DNA of 64,000 bases from Lotus japonicus. Lineage: Eukaryota > Streptophyta > Magnoliopsida > Fabales > Fabaceae. A model generated the notes under the pieces. The model saw only the letters and a program-made list of their open reading frames with translations, did no database searches and was not told the origin of the DNA. A program made the translations under genes and the position numbers. The stretch spans positions 102,014,760 through 102,078,759 of the forward strand of contig NC_080041.1 in NCBI RefSeq assembly GCF_012489685.1, given 5' to 3'. Positions 12,806-23,849 of the stretch are shown in pieces. Position 1 is the stretch's first letter. The number at the start of each line of letters is the position of its first letter.

Positions 12806-13405
12806 ATCTTCCGGCCTAACCTAGTTTTTAGATACATAAAGTTAGGTCCAATCCTAATTTTAATAAATTTTTCTTGGATTATTGATCCTTTTAATTTAAT
12901 TTCATCCTAAGAAAGTTGAACAGCTAGCAATGCATGAGGAGTAATATATATATTTAGAGGCTAATATCATCATTTTACACTGCGAAGCCTAAGTGCTTGG
13001 CTATGAGAAATATACAATCTCTCGTACATTTAATAATGTTCAGTGAATGGTCATTCTCGATCTCCATAAGTATATTATAGGAGAGTTCATGAAGATATAT
13101 AATAGGCCACCACAATTTTGAAGTAGTTTTTTTCTTTTGTTTTGCTCATTAGAGGTTGAATGCTCAATAAATTATTATCAGAAAGTAGTTGTCGAACTTT
13201 GCTAGAAATAAGCGCTTATGCCATTATAATAGGGTTCAAGCTTCTCTTTCTTATCTTTTCTCCCCATGAATTACAATGCAAGTTTTAGCTCTCCATTATA
13301 TATCATCATGTGCAAATGTCCCACTTTCTTACAAACTCATTAACGGTACATCACATTCTTTATCTATGCCTACCCCACTGCTCGTTTTAAGTGAAAACAT
13401 TTTCA

Positions 13406-13409
<4 letters not shown>

Positions 13410-13460
<51 letters not shown>
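13410..13460. repeat. (TA)n microsatellite
   Basis: An uninterrupted run of about 25 TA units. The small frame reading through it is not a gene. Confidence 0.9.
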
Positions 13461-13463
<3 letters not shown>

Positions 13464-13479
13464 GATTACAAACTCTATT

Positions 13480-13519
13480 AATCCAACTAGCTATCATGTA
13501 ACAAAAAAAAATCCAACTA
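13480..13519 (+). mobile_element. Micro-insertion with 10-bp target duplication
   Basis: The direct repeat AATCCAACTA (13480-13489 and 13510-13519) brackets 20 bases, GCTATCATGTAAC followed by seven A. Confidence 0.55.
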
Positions 13520-13589
13520 ACATCAACTTATTTCTACTTGCAATTATTAATTAATGTTGTTAGACTCAACAATCTTCGCTAGCTTTTTT

Positions 13590-14540
13590 GGATTTCATTT
13601 TGACTAATTTAGCATCGACCAAAAGGCTGATATAGCGCTTTTGCGTCAGATTAGTGGACTTTAAGTCAATGCAACTAACTTAAAATTTCGGCTGACGTAA
13701 ATTTGATAAAACTTAGTGTTGTTAATTCGTATATGGATCGACTCTAAATAGTGTTACGACATAAGGAACAAAAAAACTTAGGTCATAGCCGACACTAATG
13801 TTAGCTTCCTATGCAAAATTAATGTTAAGTTACACAACCATTAAGGAGGCGCGGCGGGGTATGAGAGACAAAATGGGGGGAGAGCAGGACGACAGAGGGA
13901 GGCGCGACAATAGAATATGGAGGCACAATGATGGGTGAGGTAGGGGTGTCAAGGATTAAGGGAGGTTTGGCGATGGGGAAAGAGGTCGGGAGTTGAGGGT
14001 GAAGGTTTGTTTAAGGGGGAGACATGGTGGCGAGGGGAGACGTGGAGGTGGGCGTCGAGATGAGAGCAAGAGGTGTCAGGCGGCAGCAATAAAGAGGTTG
14101 GGGCGGGGCCCGAGAGTTATGGTTAGGGTTTAAGGAGGGAGAGGTGGGGATGACGAGAGAGGATGTGGAGAGGTTCGGGCGGCAGGTGTAAGAGTGTTAG
14201 GGTTTGAAAGGGGGGGGGGGATAGATCTTATAAGAACAATCCCCAGAGAAAACGTCGAAGGTAAGAACGACGCAACTTCTGAGCCTAAAAGATGTGTCAA
14301 ACCTACATAAAATTAGCGTTAGTCACAACCAACGCTAAGTTGGCCGGTGAAATTAGCGTCGTTTTGGAACTTCCGCTAATAGACAGTGGGGAAACAATAG
14401 CAGACAGTGAACCGACACAACCATGAAATGGAACGAAATTTTAATTTGGCGGATTGCTTTGGCTTTGCCTTGGTTTAGCCGACACAAAAGAGTGACGTTG
14501 GTGCTAATTTTGGACTCTAAACCAAGTCTATCTTATAGTC
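13590..14540. mobile_element. Unclassified transposon remnant with CGACACTAA motifs and purine-rich core
   Basis: Both flanks carry variants of a GCCGACACTAA / AGCGTTAGT motif on either strand (13780-13800, 14315-14350, 14480-14510), as in the subterminal arrays of CACTA elements. The core 13845-14225 is almost pure G/A on the plus strand and ends in a run of twelve G. No termini, target duplication or coding sequence could be fixed. A related remnant lies at 25720-26030. Confidence 0.4.
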
Positions 14541-15959
14541 TAATCTCTCTTCATGTTCAATTTTATACTCTTGATCTTATAATGTATGTTCAAAATCTCT
14601 TCTATAATTAATTGATCGAGTCTGAATCAATTTTGGGTAGAAATGTTCGGGTAGATTTTAGATTTTACAACTGATTTTGATGAAAGAAAAGTTGATCTGA
14701 ATATGTTATGAATTTGTGCAAAACTATTTAAAAGAAAGAAACATAAAAAAAGAAAAAGTTGGGGGACACTCCTAATGAAAGATGAGAACATAAGAGAGAA
14801 AAATGATTAATATGATGAGGTATATGGTGGGAAAAGAATAGAGAGATAAAATGAGAAAATTTATGAAAATAAGATAAAAAAAGAGTTGAGCGTATATGTA
14901 TTAAATCTCTCCACATAGAAATGATACACATTACGTCATTACCTAATTTGTCTCACTCCCTCCATTCAAGAAAGATTGTTGTCTAAGTTTGTGACACAAA
15001 GAATAAGATAATAATTATTGATAGGCTTAATTTCACTTTTGGTCCCCCAACTTTGGCCTTTCTGCGAAAATCGTCCTCAAACTTTAAAATTAGCAAAAAA
15101 CAACTCTAAAGTTTACACCCGGTTGAAAAATTGGTTTTCCGTTAAATTCAGTCTAAAATCTAACTGAAAATGATGACATGACATTTCTAAATTAATTATA
15201 ACTGAAAAAATAATTTTTTTATTAAATAACATTTAGTGAGTTGCATTTTTAGTCCCCCACTCTATAACTACCACTCCTCCTCCCCTCTTCATTCCTCACT
15301 TTCTTCATCTTCATCAATACAAACCCAGAAAATTTGTAACTACTAAAATTAAAATCATCCTCATATCCATTTTCATCTATTATTGTTCATCTTCATCAAT
15401 ACATGCATTTGATTCAATTTCTAGCCCTCAACCAAATCCCCAAACCTTGGATCTGTGTTTGAGGATTTGAGGATTGTGCTCTTTTCGGGTTCAACTCCTT
15501 TCTTCATCACTGGAAAATTAACTCCGTTCCTCGTTGGGTTTTATCCATAAAATAAACCACCAAAGCTTTAGATAAAAAAAAAATCATTTTTTTCAAGAAC
15601 CCATTAAAGTTACAGCAGGGGGAGATCTGCTAGTGGATTTGGTGTTATTGGTGGGGGAGGGGAAGAAGATCTGGTGGAGCAGAAGGAGAAGAAGGAAGAG
15701 GAAAACGAAGATGAATAGTTCTTCTCTCCAAAAGGGTCTTCTTCAAGTTATGGAAACAGAGAACATAGTCCTCCTCTTTCACAAACTCACGTTCTTGCTG
15801 CATCAAGCTCTCCCTCCTTGAAAGCCATTGATAGATTCTACAGAAGCTTCACTTCAAGATATCATATTTCCCTCTTTCCAATTCTCTCTCTAGTTCCATT
15901 TCTCGTTCCCTTTCTCTGAATTTGAGCCCCACAAATTCCAAACCGCTAACACCCCATCA

Positions 15960-16166
15960 CAACCCTGCATCCCCATCATTCTCCTCTACCCCTTCTCAAT
16001 CATCTTCTACGGAGAAAACGACAACCACCTCGCAGCAGTACCCGTGAAAGGCAACCAGATCTGGATTCAAACCGTTAAACACACCTTGGCTGAGCTTGCT
16101 CTCGCAGCCGCCACAGCTGTCATGGAGGAGGCTAGACCTCGAGTGAAACGCACAAGGGCGGTGTAG
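15960..16166 (+). pseudogene. Unidentified coding-like fragment in MULE B
   Basis: An open stretch ending TAG at 16164-16166, with normal-looking composition (IIFYGENDNHLAAVPVKGNQ, later TVKHTLAELALAAATAV and MEEARPRVKRTRAV). It is GC-richer than its surroundings, as expected for a captured exon, but I do not recognise the family. It may be chance. Confidence 0.3.
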
Positions 16167-16422
16167 GCTTGGAACGCTATAGCTGTGCAGTGGTTATGTT
16201 AGGTGGCGGTGGTGGGGGGGGAGGGTTCGCTGGTGATGGTGGTGTTAGGTGGGAGTGGGATGAGAAGAAGGAAGAAGAAGATGAAGGGAATTATGGTGCC
16301 TGGGTTTTGAAGATGAAGAAAAGGGTTAAATTTATAGGTTTAGAAGATGAACTTTTGGTAATGAATAAATGAAATTAATTAGGCTGTAATTAGGTTTCTA
16401 TTATTGAGGTTAATTTTCAATA

Positions 16423-17698
16423 GGCTTAATTCCTCTTTACATCCCTCATGTTTCACGATTGTGCAATTTTGGTCCCCTTATTTTAAAACGAACAATTTTA
16501 GTCCCCAACGTTTGTGCCGTGAGCAATTTTGGTCCAACCATTAATTTTTTAACGGTAGAGGCTGACATGGCTTTCATTAATTGAGCTGGCATTGTTAATT
16601 ATTTCCAACTCATTATTTTTTTTTCAGAAAAACTAAATACCACTTAAGAAGCATGTGCAAGTCACGTGAGGAAGCAAAGTGAAACTGAATTGGGGATAAA
16701 TTCATCTGCTAATTGAACCCTAAAATTGCAATCGAAGGAATACTGCAGAGGAACAAAGTGGAAGCAATTGAAGTGGGAAAGAAAGAAATGAAGGTTGTTC
16801 CCATGGCACCCGAAAGCTCCATTTCGCCATCGACCTCCATGGGGGATGGACCTGTTTATTTGCGGTTGTGGTGTTCAATCACCCTTGATTACGCCGTGGT
16901 CGAAGGAAAATCCAGGAAGAAGGTTCTACGACTGTGTGATTGGATTTCAAATCCGAGTTGTTTGGATTACCTCTGATTACCTCCTTGATTGAGCTTCTAT
17001 GCTGCATTGGATGTCCCTTGTCTGGAAATTGAAAAATCATTGTTGTTTCAGGCAGCTGTCTTCTCCTCATTTTGTTTCCTAATGTATCCACTGCTCTACT
17101 AATGATTTCTGCACTGGTTTATTTTTCTGCACTGGTTTATTTCTCTGCACTGGTCTCATTGTTCTACTGCTGAATTCTGCATTGGTTTATTGTTTTCTGC
17201 ACTGGGTTTTTTGCAATTTCCACGCGTTCTTCCCCGTCTAGCCATGGAGAATCTCGAAGGTGACTAACAGATTGCAGCAGTGGAACAACGAGATGATGAG
17301 GGATTGCAATCGCACAATCCAAGCGAGATGATGACAGATTGATATCGCACAATCCAAGCGAACACAGTATTAGGGTTGGGAATTTAGGGATTTTGATTTT
17401 TATTCCTTGTCATCTGATCTAATCCAAAGCAAACTGATCCAAGGGTTGGGAAATTTTTAGTTTTTTAGTTTTAATCTAGGTATTATGATTAATTTTTTTG
17501 GAAAAAAAAGAATGACTTGGAAATACAATAAGAGTGCCAGCTCAATTAATGAAAGTCATGTCAGCCTCTGCCGTTAAAAAATTAACGGTTGGACCAAAAT
17601 TGCTCACGGCACAAACGTTGGGGACTAAAATTGCCCGTTTTAAAATAAGGGGACCAAAATTGCACAATCGTGAAACATGAGGGATGTAAAGAGGAATT
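16423..17698. mobile_element. Nested MULE C with GRF-finger fragment
   Basis: Inverted ends of about 220 bp start AATTCCTCTTTACATCCCTC and close with the inverse GAGGGATGTAAAGAGGAATT. The left end reads GGCTTAATT as in MULE B, but the matching AAGCC is missing at the right, so that terminus looks eroded and I could not find a 9-bp duplication. The left end has TTTTGGTCC/TTTTAGTCC motifs at 16467, 16497 and 16527, exactly 30 bp apart. Confidence 0.75.
16795..16992 (+). pseudogene. GRF-type zinc-finger fragment captured by MULE C
   Basis: The 65-residue frame contains FICGCGVQSPLITPWSKENP, directly followed by GRRFYDC. This matches the zf-GRF pattern C-x-CG...(T/W)...NPGRRF..C found in topoisomerase 3, APE2 and many plant transposon-associated proteins. 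The frame drifts into unrelated sequence and stops shortly afterwards, so it is a fragment, not a functional protein. A second open frame over the same DNA is a shadow. The fragment sits between the inverted ends of MULE C. Confidence 0.6.
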
Positions 17699-18156
17699 TT
17701 ATTTTTTCTTTAATTTTATTTCATTTTTAACGGAATATTTTGTTAGTTTTTTGACGGAATTAACGGAAGACCTATTTTGCAATTGGGTGTAAACTTTAGG
17801 GATACTTTTTGCTAATTTTTTAGTTGGGGGACGATTTTCACAGGAAGGGCAAAGTTGGGGGACCAAAAGTGCAATTAAGCCTTATTGATAATACAATGTT
17901 ACCAAAACACTCCTATTTAATTTTACTAGTAACGTGTGCAACTACTAAATTTGACATTAGATAGAGAAAAATGTAGTTGATAGAGAAGAATCGTGGTTGA
18001 TCAATATGAAATGTGATAAGTGAGAATTTTTTTATTAAGTGAAGGTATAGATAAAAAAAAAATAGAAATAAATTCATTAGTTTTCTAAAACAATAAACTT
18101 TTTGAAAAAATTAAATAGTGACTAAAACAAACAATTATTCTGAAACAGAGAGAGTA

Positions 18157-19035
18157 TGTACAACCTTTCCCGTTCCAATGAAAACTAAAAAATTCAAAAT
18201 TAATTAGCTGTAAGTGAAAGTGAGAGAATTAAAGTGAAACCAAAAGTGTGCAATTGGTGGCCCATATTTTCTTAATGGTCTATTCAAAAGGGTCCTTGAG
18301 GAGGTAAATTAAGTTGTAGAACCTTGTAATAGGCCACATATTCTTATTATGGCGTCTGACATATCTACCTAATAGTCCCTTTCAACTGCGCAAGTTTCAG
18401 AAAGTTTAAATTAAAACCATCTCAATATGAACATTGTGCTTGAGAGATCATGGCTACTTGTTAGAAGAAAGCATTAACAAGAGTGCTCCTCTGGTCCTAC
18501 ATGACTCTTTCCATCCCTGCAGGGTTAGTGTCAAACAAATGTCACAGGTTCAAAAAGTCTAGAAAAAAGGTTTTCAATCAACAAAGAAAGTAACACAATT
18601 AATATTAGCAAATGAGCTAGTGTAAAATGTCATAATGCGTAATGTAATGTCACTTCCACAACTGGCAATTTTGTTCTTGTGCTTCCAACCAAATACTATA
18701 CAAAATGCTTATATTGAAAGATGCTACCATTATGAATCTTGTGCCTTAACTACCTTAATAATCTTCCCTCACAGAGGACACCACTTTGGTGAAGAAGGAA
18801 ATCTATTCCTAATTTTGATAAGAAAAAAAGTAAGCAGAAACCAATTAATCCATCTCAGAGATCATAGTTAGAGCACTCATCACGGCCAGTTCTCAAATGC
18901 ACTTCTGATTGTGTTCTCTAAACTGTAATCAATTAAGCACCCGTCTCATTGAAGGGAATATTATAACCTCTTCTTTGAAAAGATTTTCCAGAAACACTTG
19001 CAAGGAAGATATCACAGTTCTGAAGCTAGCTGTTA
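18157..19035. other. Intergenic DNA, nothing recognised
   Basis: No supported gene. Short open frames at 18635-19115 show no recognisable domain or codon signal. Confidence 0.35.
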
Positions 19036-19819
19036 TTTTGTTATGGGTAAATGGTCACATTGGTCCCTGGATGTTCGCACCGACTTCAGAATCGTCCCTG
19101 GATGAATTTTATTAGGCTCGCGGTCCCCAGATGTGGCAAAAAATAGTCATATTAGTCCCTGACGTTAAAATCTCCTAACGTCCGTTAACCCAATTAATAA
19201 AAGTCAACATTTTCTTTCTAATTTTCTTTCACTTTGGTCCCTTTCTTCTTTCTTCCACCCTCTTCACCCCCTCCTTCCATCATTTTCACCAAAACCCACC
19301 CCCCATCATGCTTCAGAAACCAGAAAGTAAACCCACAATCTTCACCTCCTTCACCTTCATCTTGTTCATCTTCACTTTATTCATCTTCATCCCCTTCTTC
19401 CATCATCTTCACCAAAAACTCCTCTCCTTCTTCATCAACCCATTCCCCTTTTTTTTTCTTTTTTTTCAGACCATTTACCCCTTTCTTTCATCTCTGTCTG
19501 TCCAAAGAATTAGGGTTTCCCTCATTTCCCCAAATCACAATTCCCCGTTTTTCCCTCGCAATCTCTTTCTGCATTTTCGCAATTAAGGTTCGCCATTCAT
19601 CTTTTTGGTTTTCTCGTTCCTGAAAGTTTCTGTTTTTGTTTGTTTCTCGATTTGGGATTTTTTTGTTGGGTGCAGATGTGTAATTGAAGCAGAAGAAGAA
19701 GCTAGAGGAGGTGGAGGAGGAAGAAGAGGAGGAGAAGGAGGAAGAGGGCGTGTAATTGGGTCCTCAGGTTGAAGAAGATCTTAGGCTTTTTCCGTTTTTT
19801 TTTGTTTTGTTGAAGAAAG

Positions 19820-19918
19820 ATGAGCGCTTCGAGGTTCATCAAGTGCGTCACTGTTGGGGATGGAGTTGTTGGCAAAACCTGCTTGCTAATTTCCTACACC
19901 AGCAACACCTTCCCCACG
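19820..19918 (+). pseudogene. Captured first exon of a ROP/RAC small GTPase
   Basis: Encodes 33 residues: [20 protein letters not shown] then [13 protein letters not shown]. This is the start of plant Rho-type GTPases (ROP/RAC), including the P-loop GxxxxGKT that binds nucleotide phosphate. The exon ends at a GT (19919-19920), at the point where plant ROP genes have their first intron, so an exon with adjoining leader and intron DNA was captured from a genomic copy. The P-loop reads GDGVVGKT where ROPs usually have GDGAVGKT. The frame then runs about 40 residues through intron-like DNA and stops. The switch regions, G4/G5 motifs and C-terminal lipid site are absent, so it cannot be a working GTPase. 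Confidence 0.85.
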
Positions 19919-19979
19919 GTCTCTTCTTTCTTCCTCTCTTTTTCTTTTCTCTCAATTTCCTGCATTTTCTTTTTCTTTG

Positions 19980-20089
19980 GTGAAGAGGGTGGAAGAAAGA
20001 AGAAAGGGACCAAAGTGAAAGAAAATGATGGAAGGAGGGGGTGAAGAGGGTGGAAGAAAGAAGAAAGGGACCAAAGTGAAAGAAAATTA
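19980..20089 (+). repeat. 61-bp tandem duplication at the inner edge of the right MULE end
   Basis: The unit starting GTGAAGAGGGTGGAAGAAAG occurs at 19980 and again at 20041, nearly perfectly, inside the right inverted end of the Pack-MULE. Confidence 0.8.
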
Positions 20090-20787
20090 GAAAGAAAATG
20101 TTGACTTTTATTAATTGGGTTAACGGACGTTAGGAGATTTTAACGTCAGGGACTAATATGACTATTTTTTGCCACATCTGGGGACCGCGAGCCTAATAAA
20201 ATTCATCCAAGGACGATTCTGAAGTCGGTGCGAACATTCAGGGACCAATGTGACCATTTACCCTTTTGTTATTTAGTGTTTGTTTATCACTTATGTTTGG
20301 TAAAACGTTATATATATCTATTAACTTAGAATAATATAATGATGTATGAACATAGGTATAGTACGTCGACAATACAATGATACCCAGATTTTATGGCGGT
20401 TTCTAACCTCACCAATTGGATGTTTTAGAAAAATTGCTGGACATAATTGTGGTAGTTTGGGTCAAATTTTCACTTAGAGGGCAGCAAATCAAGTGTTGGA
20501 GTTTTTTTTGTCGTCAAGTGTATTTTTCGTTTTTCAGTTTGTGTTTACTCTAGTTTCAAGAATAATAATCAATTAGAGCATGGTAAATTGTTGTGCAATG
20601 GGTATATATCTGTGTTACTATGTTGTAGTACCTTTTAGATATTGGTTTCCTTGAATGTGAATGTCTCGTTTTACTTGGTTTAGCTCTTAATTTCTTTTTA
20701 TAATTAAAGGTCATTCGTCAGATGCTGCTGACTATTATAAATTCGGAAATTGGTCACAGTTAAGACTTTTCATCTTTCTCCGACCCA

Positions 20788-21170
20788 AATGGAGCGCTTG
20801 TTACAAGTTTTACAAAAATATTCCCAGGAATGTTGTTTCCCAGGAATCTCATTACCAGGAAAGTCATTCCCGGGTAAAATGAAAAATGTGTTTGGTTAGT
20901 ATAAGTTATTCCCGGGAATGCTTTTCAAAATCATTTAATAGAAAAAATATTAAAATAGAAAATAAGTAGTGGAAGAGAGAGTTAGTGGAAAATAACTTCC
21001 ATTCCCATGCGAATGTAAGATTCCCCTTCTTTGAGATGAGAATGAGATTTGAAAAATCATGTGTAATTTACTTACCTGGGAATCTTTCATACCCGGGAAT
21101 AAAAAAATGTAAACTTCTACCAAACATGGGAAGTTTTAAGATGCCTATCTACCAAACGCCCCCAAAGAGT
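20788..21170. mobile_element. Possible hAT-like MITE
   Basis: Has CCCAGGAAT / CCCGGGAAT motifs in both orientations (ATTCCCAGGAATG, ATTCCCGGGTAAA, CCTGGGAATC, ACCCGGGAATAA). Its rim reads GGAGCGCTTG at one side and CCAAACGCCCCC at the other. The symmetrical arrangement suggests a fold-back element, but I could not fix a clean target duplication. Confidence 0.4.
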
Positions 21171-21739
21171 ATTGTGCGGGAATTGAACTTGAGACATTTT
21201 CCCACACACTTAACTTGCAATGCCAACTGAGTCCATGGGTGTTTAGCCCTTAATTTGATTACAAAGCTTTGGAAAAAAAAACGACGTGGCCAACAGCTCT
21301 TAAATTTTTTGCTGGGTTATGGACGTTCTGAAGAAGTTCTGAAGAGCAGCCAAATCCAGCCCAATTGAAAAAGTTCTTTATGAAAAAGAGCAGATATGGA
21401 CGTTGAAAAAGTTCTTTCCCAAAGGAGCAAACATATAAGATGAAAAATGGAAAGAGCTGTTGACTGGAAAACAAAGATGTCATGTGCCTAGAATTGAATG
21501 GCCTGTTTCTAATATTTTTGGCCTGTCTAATTCAAAGAAGTAGCTTAAATTTGGGAAAATTTGACCAATAAATATAAAGGAAGTAGTTAAAATGTTTAAC
21601 AAAAAAAAAGAGCGATTTTTTTTGTTTTGAATTTTGTTTGGACACGCTAGGGCTTCATCATGGCTTGGGCATCTAAGTTTTTTTTGGTCCAAAAGTATGC
21701 AGCACTTTTCGTGGACCAGACTTCTATTTTTTGCTGTTA
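21171..21739. other. Intergenic DNA, nothing recognised
   Basis: No gene or repeat supported. Confidence 0.35.
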
Positions 21740-21784
21740 AACTTTAGGCTTGTTTGACAAAATAAAACAACTTTAGGCTTGTTT
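21740..21784 (+). mobile_element. Micro-insertion with 16-bp target duplication
   Basis: The direct repeat AACTTTAGGCTTGTTT (21740-21755 and 21769-21784) brackets 13 A-rich bases, GACAAAATAAAAC. Confidence 0.5.
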
Positions 21785-21815
21785 CTTTCTATTCAATTCA
21801 CATTTTGGACTCCAT

Positions 21816-21860
21816 GAAGTTTAAAATACTTCGACCAAAAAAAAAAGAAGTTTAAAATAC
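21816..21860 (+). mobile_element. Micro-insertion with 14-bp target duplication
   Basis: The direct repeat GAAGTTTAAAATAC (21816-21829 and 21847-21860) brackets 17 bases, TTCGACC plus ten A. Confidence 0.6.
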
Positions 21861-21965
21861 AATAAACTATAGGGCCATTACTTTTGGCTCCTCCAACTGC
21901 TCATCCACATCACACCTCCTTTAAAAAGTAAAAATCTAATATACCCTTTCCATTTCACTCCCACC

Positions 21966-22012
21966 ACATCATCCTCATTTCGCTTAACCAAAAAAAACAT
22001 CATCCTCATTTC
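21966..22012 (+). mobile_element. Micro-insertion with 16-bp target duplication
   Basis: The direct repeat ACATCATCCTCATTTC (21966-21981 and 21997-22012) brackets 15 bases, GCTTAACC plus seven A. Confidence 0.6.
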
Positions 22013-22489
22013 AACTTATTGTTTTCCACCACACTCACATCCTTCAGCAACGAGAGTGAGACCGTGGAAGTGAAATGACAAGGGTATATTAGGAAATAAA
22101 ATAAAAAGGAGAAATTATTGTTGCATCGCCAAAATAAGAGAAATAATATCATACTCTCAGTATTAATGTGTGTTTGTGTTACAATTGTTATAAAAATTAA
22201 AGCACATCCAATCAATGGAGCTCAAGAGGTTTTTTCACATTTTTGAAAAATATGTTTCTCTGTTAATTTTACTTTGGAGTGCTCAAATAATGTGGGCTGG
22301 ATATATAAACATACCCCTAGACAAATAGTGCGACCTAGATATATTTGAGAGACCACTTAAACCAAACAAAAACTTTCAGATGATATCAAATGGTTTCAGA
22401 ACATCTTTATTGGACTCAATTTGTAAGCATGAAATCGTTCTGAATCTTGTGGACAAAAATCGCTTCAAAATAAGGACTCCTATAGTGCA

Positions 22490-22617
22490 TGCAATATCAA
22501 TGTTTCAAAGTTCATGAAACCAGGATTTAAGCATTTTATACTCTATTTATAGGTGCAATATCAATGTTTCAAAGTTCATGAAACCAGGATTTAAGCATTT
22601 TATACTCTATTTATAGG
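22490..22617 (+). repeat. 64-bp perfect tandem duplication
   Basis: The unit starting TGCAATATCAATGTTTCAAA is present twice (22490-22553 and 22554-22617) with no difference I could see, so it is recent. Confidence 0.9.
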
Positions 22618-22629
22618 TACGCAAAGGGA

Positions 22630-23186
22630 TGCACACTCAATGTGGCTAATCCTAATCAACATTATTGCTTGTTGGCCTTGGGATCTCATCAAATGAATCT
22701 GGTTTAATAAGAAAATATAGTAATACCCAATCGGTTACTTTTTTTTGTGTGTGAAAACTTTATTTTATATGATGGTCTTTTTGTCCACATATCTAGCTGA
22801 AGTTAATACATTGACATGATATCATCGTATATATATGTTCAATTTATGTTTCTTAGTATCCGAGATTTTCCAGGAAAAAATATCTCGTATTTACCCTTTA
22901 TGAGCATGGTCTTGTATATAAATGTCTAACTTTATCAAGTGATCCTAGATATTACTCTCATTGTGTATGAGAGACAAATCTCATATGCATCATATCACAC
23001 GTATCCCCCTACATGATTCGTCCTATAGTACTTAATTTATTACATTCATAATCACTGTTATATTTGCGTTTAACGATATTAAAATATAGAACAACTCATG
23101 TAGGAATTGTAGTAATTCCAAGTAAAAAAACTCCATGTATAATTATCACACTGAAAATCATTTATAACACTTGTGTAATAATTCAT
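22630..23186. other. Intergenic DNA, nothing recognised
   Basis: AT-rich, no gene supported. Confidence 0.35.
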
Positions 23187-23338
23187 AATGTTTCGAGAGT
23201 TAGCTCAAGTGGTAAGAGATAGGGGACATAAGGGTGGGGAGGGGAAGGTCCAGGGTTCGAATCCTGGAAGGGAACTTTGAAGGGATTTTCTAACTTACTA
23301 ACAACTAACCACTAACATTTGCCTATAAAAAAATGTTT
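23187..23338 (+). mobile_element. tRNA-derived SINE
   Basis: A 138-bp element (23194-23331) between copies of AATGTTT (23187-23193 and 23332-23338). It has a Pol III box A (TAGCTCAAGTGG, 23201-23212) and box B (GGTTCGAATCC, 23254-23264), then a tail ending TTTGCCTATAAAAAA. The boxes come from a tRNA, but the element has no tRNA cloverleaf 3' half and has a poly-A end. Its layout is that of a plant tRNA-type SINE. Confidence 0.85.
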
Positions 23339-23423
23339 TTTATGATAATCTGTCCAAGATATTAATATATTTAATATACCAGTGTCAAGATTTAATATCT
23401 CATAAGTGTTTCTGATCAAATCT

Positions 23424-23710
23424 AGTTGTCATTGGGCCTTTGTGATCTTTCTGGTTTTTAGCTTTTTGGTCTCCTAGTTTTTTGGTTTTTAGGTTGGTTT
23501 AATTTGTGGTGGGTTCCTTAATTGTTTGTTTTTGTAGGGGTTCTTATATGTTGTATAGCCTTTTGGATTTTTTTTTTCTTTGAGGATTGTCTTTCACTGT
23601 GAGGAGTGATTAGTTTTTTGTTGTTACTAATCACCATTGTCTACTTTGTCTCATTTTAAGTTTTGACCACTTTATCAAAGCTGTGATTAATATATTATTT
23701 TACTTCTTAA
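23424..23710 (+). mobile_element. LINE 3' UTR-like fragment
   Basis: T/G-rich, non-coding sequence ending AATATATTATTTTACTTCTT plus an A run, the usual look of plant L1 3' ends; compare the fragment at 32752-33115. The 5' end is truncated and not exactly located. Just beyond, at 23756-23775, the inverse of the SINE tail (TTTTTTATAGGCAAATG) suggests a further small SINE piece. Confidence 0.5.
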
Positions 23711-23849
23711 AAAAAATATATGAGTTTAAATTATCATCACCAATCATTTACATATTTTTTATAGGCAAATGTTAATTATTAATAAATTAATTTAAATTAT
23801 TCTTTATTGAGATTTGGACTTACTTTTCATCTACAATACCCTTAACTCA

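Larger units (their letters stand above)
15024..17881. mobile_element. Non-autonomous MULE B, host of a nested MULE
   Basis: Flanked by the 9-bp repeat TTATTGATA (15015-15023 and 17882-17890). The ends are GGCTTAATTTCACTTTTGG and its near-inverse at the right (CCAAAAGTGCAATTAAGCC), with inverted similarity for roughly 170 bp. GTCC motifs lie near 15042 and 15073, with weaker ones about 30 bp further on. The interior has no transposase. It holds an unidentified coding-like stretch near 15960-16166 and the complete nested element at 16423-17698. Confidence 0.85.
14952..18156. mobile_element. Stowaway-like MITE split by a MULE
   Basis: The left part (14952-15023) starts CACTCCCTCCATTC and has ATTGTTGTCTAAGT. 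The right part (17891-18156) ends with an inverted counterpart, GACTAAAACAAACAATTATT then AGAGAGAGTA. The parts are separated exactly by the MULE at 15024-17881 and its 9-bp duplication, so the MITE was there first. Confidence 0.6.
19045..20263. mobile_element. Pack-MULE carrying a ROP/RAC GTPase exon
   Basis: Flanked by the perfect 9-bp repeat TTTTGTTAT (19036-19044 and 20264-20272). The inverted ends are nearly identical over about 230 bp, starting GGGTAAATGGTCACATTGG and closing CCAATGTGACCATTTACCC. GTCC motifs in the left end lie at about 19063, 19094, 19123 and 19155. Between the ends is a piece of host gene: a leader beginning near 19507 (TTAGGGTTTCCCTC) and the first coding exon of a ROP-type GTPase. 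The close match of the two ends suggests a fairly recent element. Confidence 0.9.

Noticed and set aside
13276..13554. 92-residue frame with Tyr-Ile repeats
   Set aside because: The repeat is a translated (TA)n microsatellite.
16423..17698. 9-bp target duplication for nested MULE C
   Set aside because: The bases flanking the visible ends do not match; the right terminus seems eroded, so none is claimed.
23194..23264. Possible tRNA gene (box A and box B present)
   Set aside because: No acceptor-stem pairing or tRNA-length unit. The segment continues into a poly-A-type tail and is flanked by short duplications, so it is a SINE.
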